Translations under genes and position numbers: made by a program
Shown: positions 6,226-6,410 of the stretch, one piece after another
How the letters are laid out: each line of letters begins with the position of its first letter
Numbering within the stretch: position 1 is the first letter of the stretch
Source: Acidobacteriota bacterium
GTDB taxonomy: Bacteria; Acidobacteriota; Polarisedimenticolia; QHYA01
NCBI GenBank assembly: GCA_003223995.1
Contig: QHYA01000266.1
Location: 1-6,410 of the forward strand
DNA length: 6,410 bases
Direction: 5' to 3'
Notes under the pieces: generated by a model
Told to the model about the DNA's origin: nothing
The model's database searches: none
What the model saw: only the letters and a program-made list of their open reading frames with translations

Positions 6226-6410
6226 CCATCATGGCCGGTCGTCCACCGACACAAGGCAACGAAGGCAGGTCCAAGGGCGGCCGAGGGCCGGCCTCTGGAT
6301 CCTTAGAGTTCCGCGCCAGCCACGGCCTGTCAAGATCTGGAAAGAACGAGCTCGGCTGACTCGGCGACCTTCCTTACGCCATCAGGCTCGTCAGGCCCGA
6401 ACCGGCCCCA
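6226..6410. other. Upstream region of the membrane glycosyltransferase gene
   Basis: No gene is supported in these 185 bases. On the minus strand TTGACA (6333-6328) is a perfect -35 hexamer, about 100 bases upstream of the start at 6225, but no good -10 box lies 16-18 bases after it. A GGCCG/CGGCC hairpin sits near 6278-6290. The promoter of the glycosyltransferase gene is probably here. Confidence 0.35.

Noticed and set aside
4951..6306. Plus-strand open frame of 451 codons antisense to the glycosyltransferase
   Set aside because: Its His/Arg/Asp-rich, repeat-free sequence without domains is the mirror of a hydrophobic membrane-protein gene.
6231..6359. Possible 42-residue plus-strand peptide starting at the ATG at 6231
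   Set aside because: It is a Gly/Arg/Ser-rich sequence with no ribosome site and no resemblance to known small proteins.

Overview
This is a GC-rich bacterial window. Its mix of a PEGA-domain protein, a HEPN/nucleotidyltransferase pair, a cobalamin-binding-type radical SAM enzyme and a large GT-C-like membrane glycosyltransferase resembles soil or sediment lineages such as Acidobacteriota or relatives. That placement is a guess from gene content; no marker gene is present. I see no rRNA, tRNA, CRISPR array, transposase or phage gene.

Layout. Positions 3-272 (+) hold the 3' end of a PEGA-domain protein. Positions 374-796 (+) encode a small unrecognised membrane protein. It converges with a two-gene minus-strand unit, 1527 down to 810, made of an MntA-like minimal nucleotidyltransferase followed by an overlapping HEPN-domain protein. 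This is the arrangement of type VII (HEPN/MNT) toxin-antitoxin pairs. After about 330 gene-free bases comes a classical short-chain dehydrogenase on the minus strand (2605-1856). It is divergent from a plus-strand pair across a 291-base intergenic region that contains a clean interrupted palindrome. The plus-strand pair is a YjbQ/UPF0047 protein (2897-3370) translationally coupled through ATGA to a radical SAM enzyme with an N-terminal B12-binding-like domain (3367-4818).

The right third holds a minus-strand gene starting at 6225 for a multi-pass LphB/ArnT-like (GT-C superfamily) membrane protein. Its recognisable part ends close to 4818, where the convergent radical SAM gene ends. No stop follows there, so the frame runs 666 nt antisense through the radical SAM gene to a stop at 4153. 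The same gene also appears to lack an internal cytoplasmic/membrane block near residue 193. Both features suggest rearrangement or decay of this locus.

Functional links. The HEPN and MNT genes very likely act together, as do the YjbQ and radical SAM genes (shared transcript and coupled translation). The other genes look like independent neighbours. Nothing here proves a new system. The best leads are the YjbQ-radical SAM couple, the HEPN protein without the canonical RNase motif, and the rearranged glycosyltransferase end.
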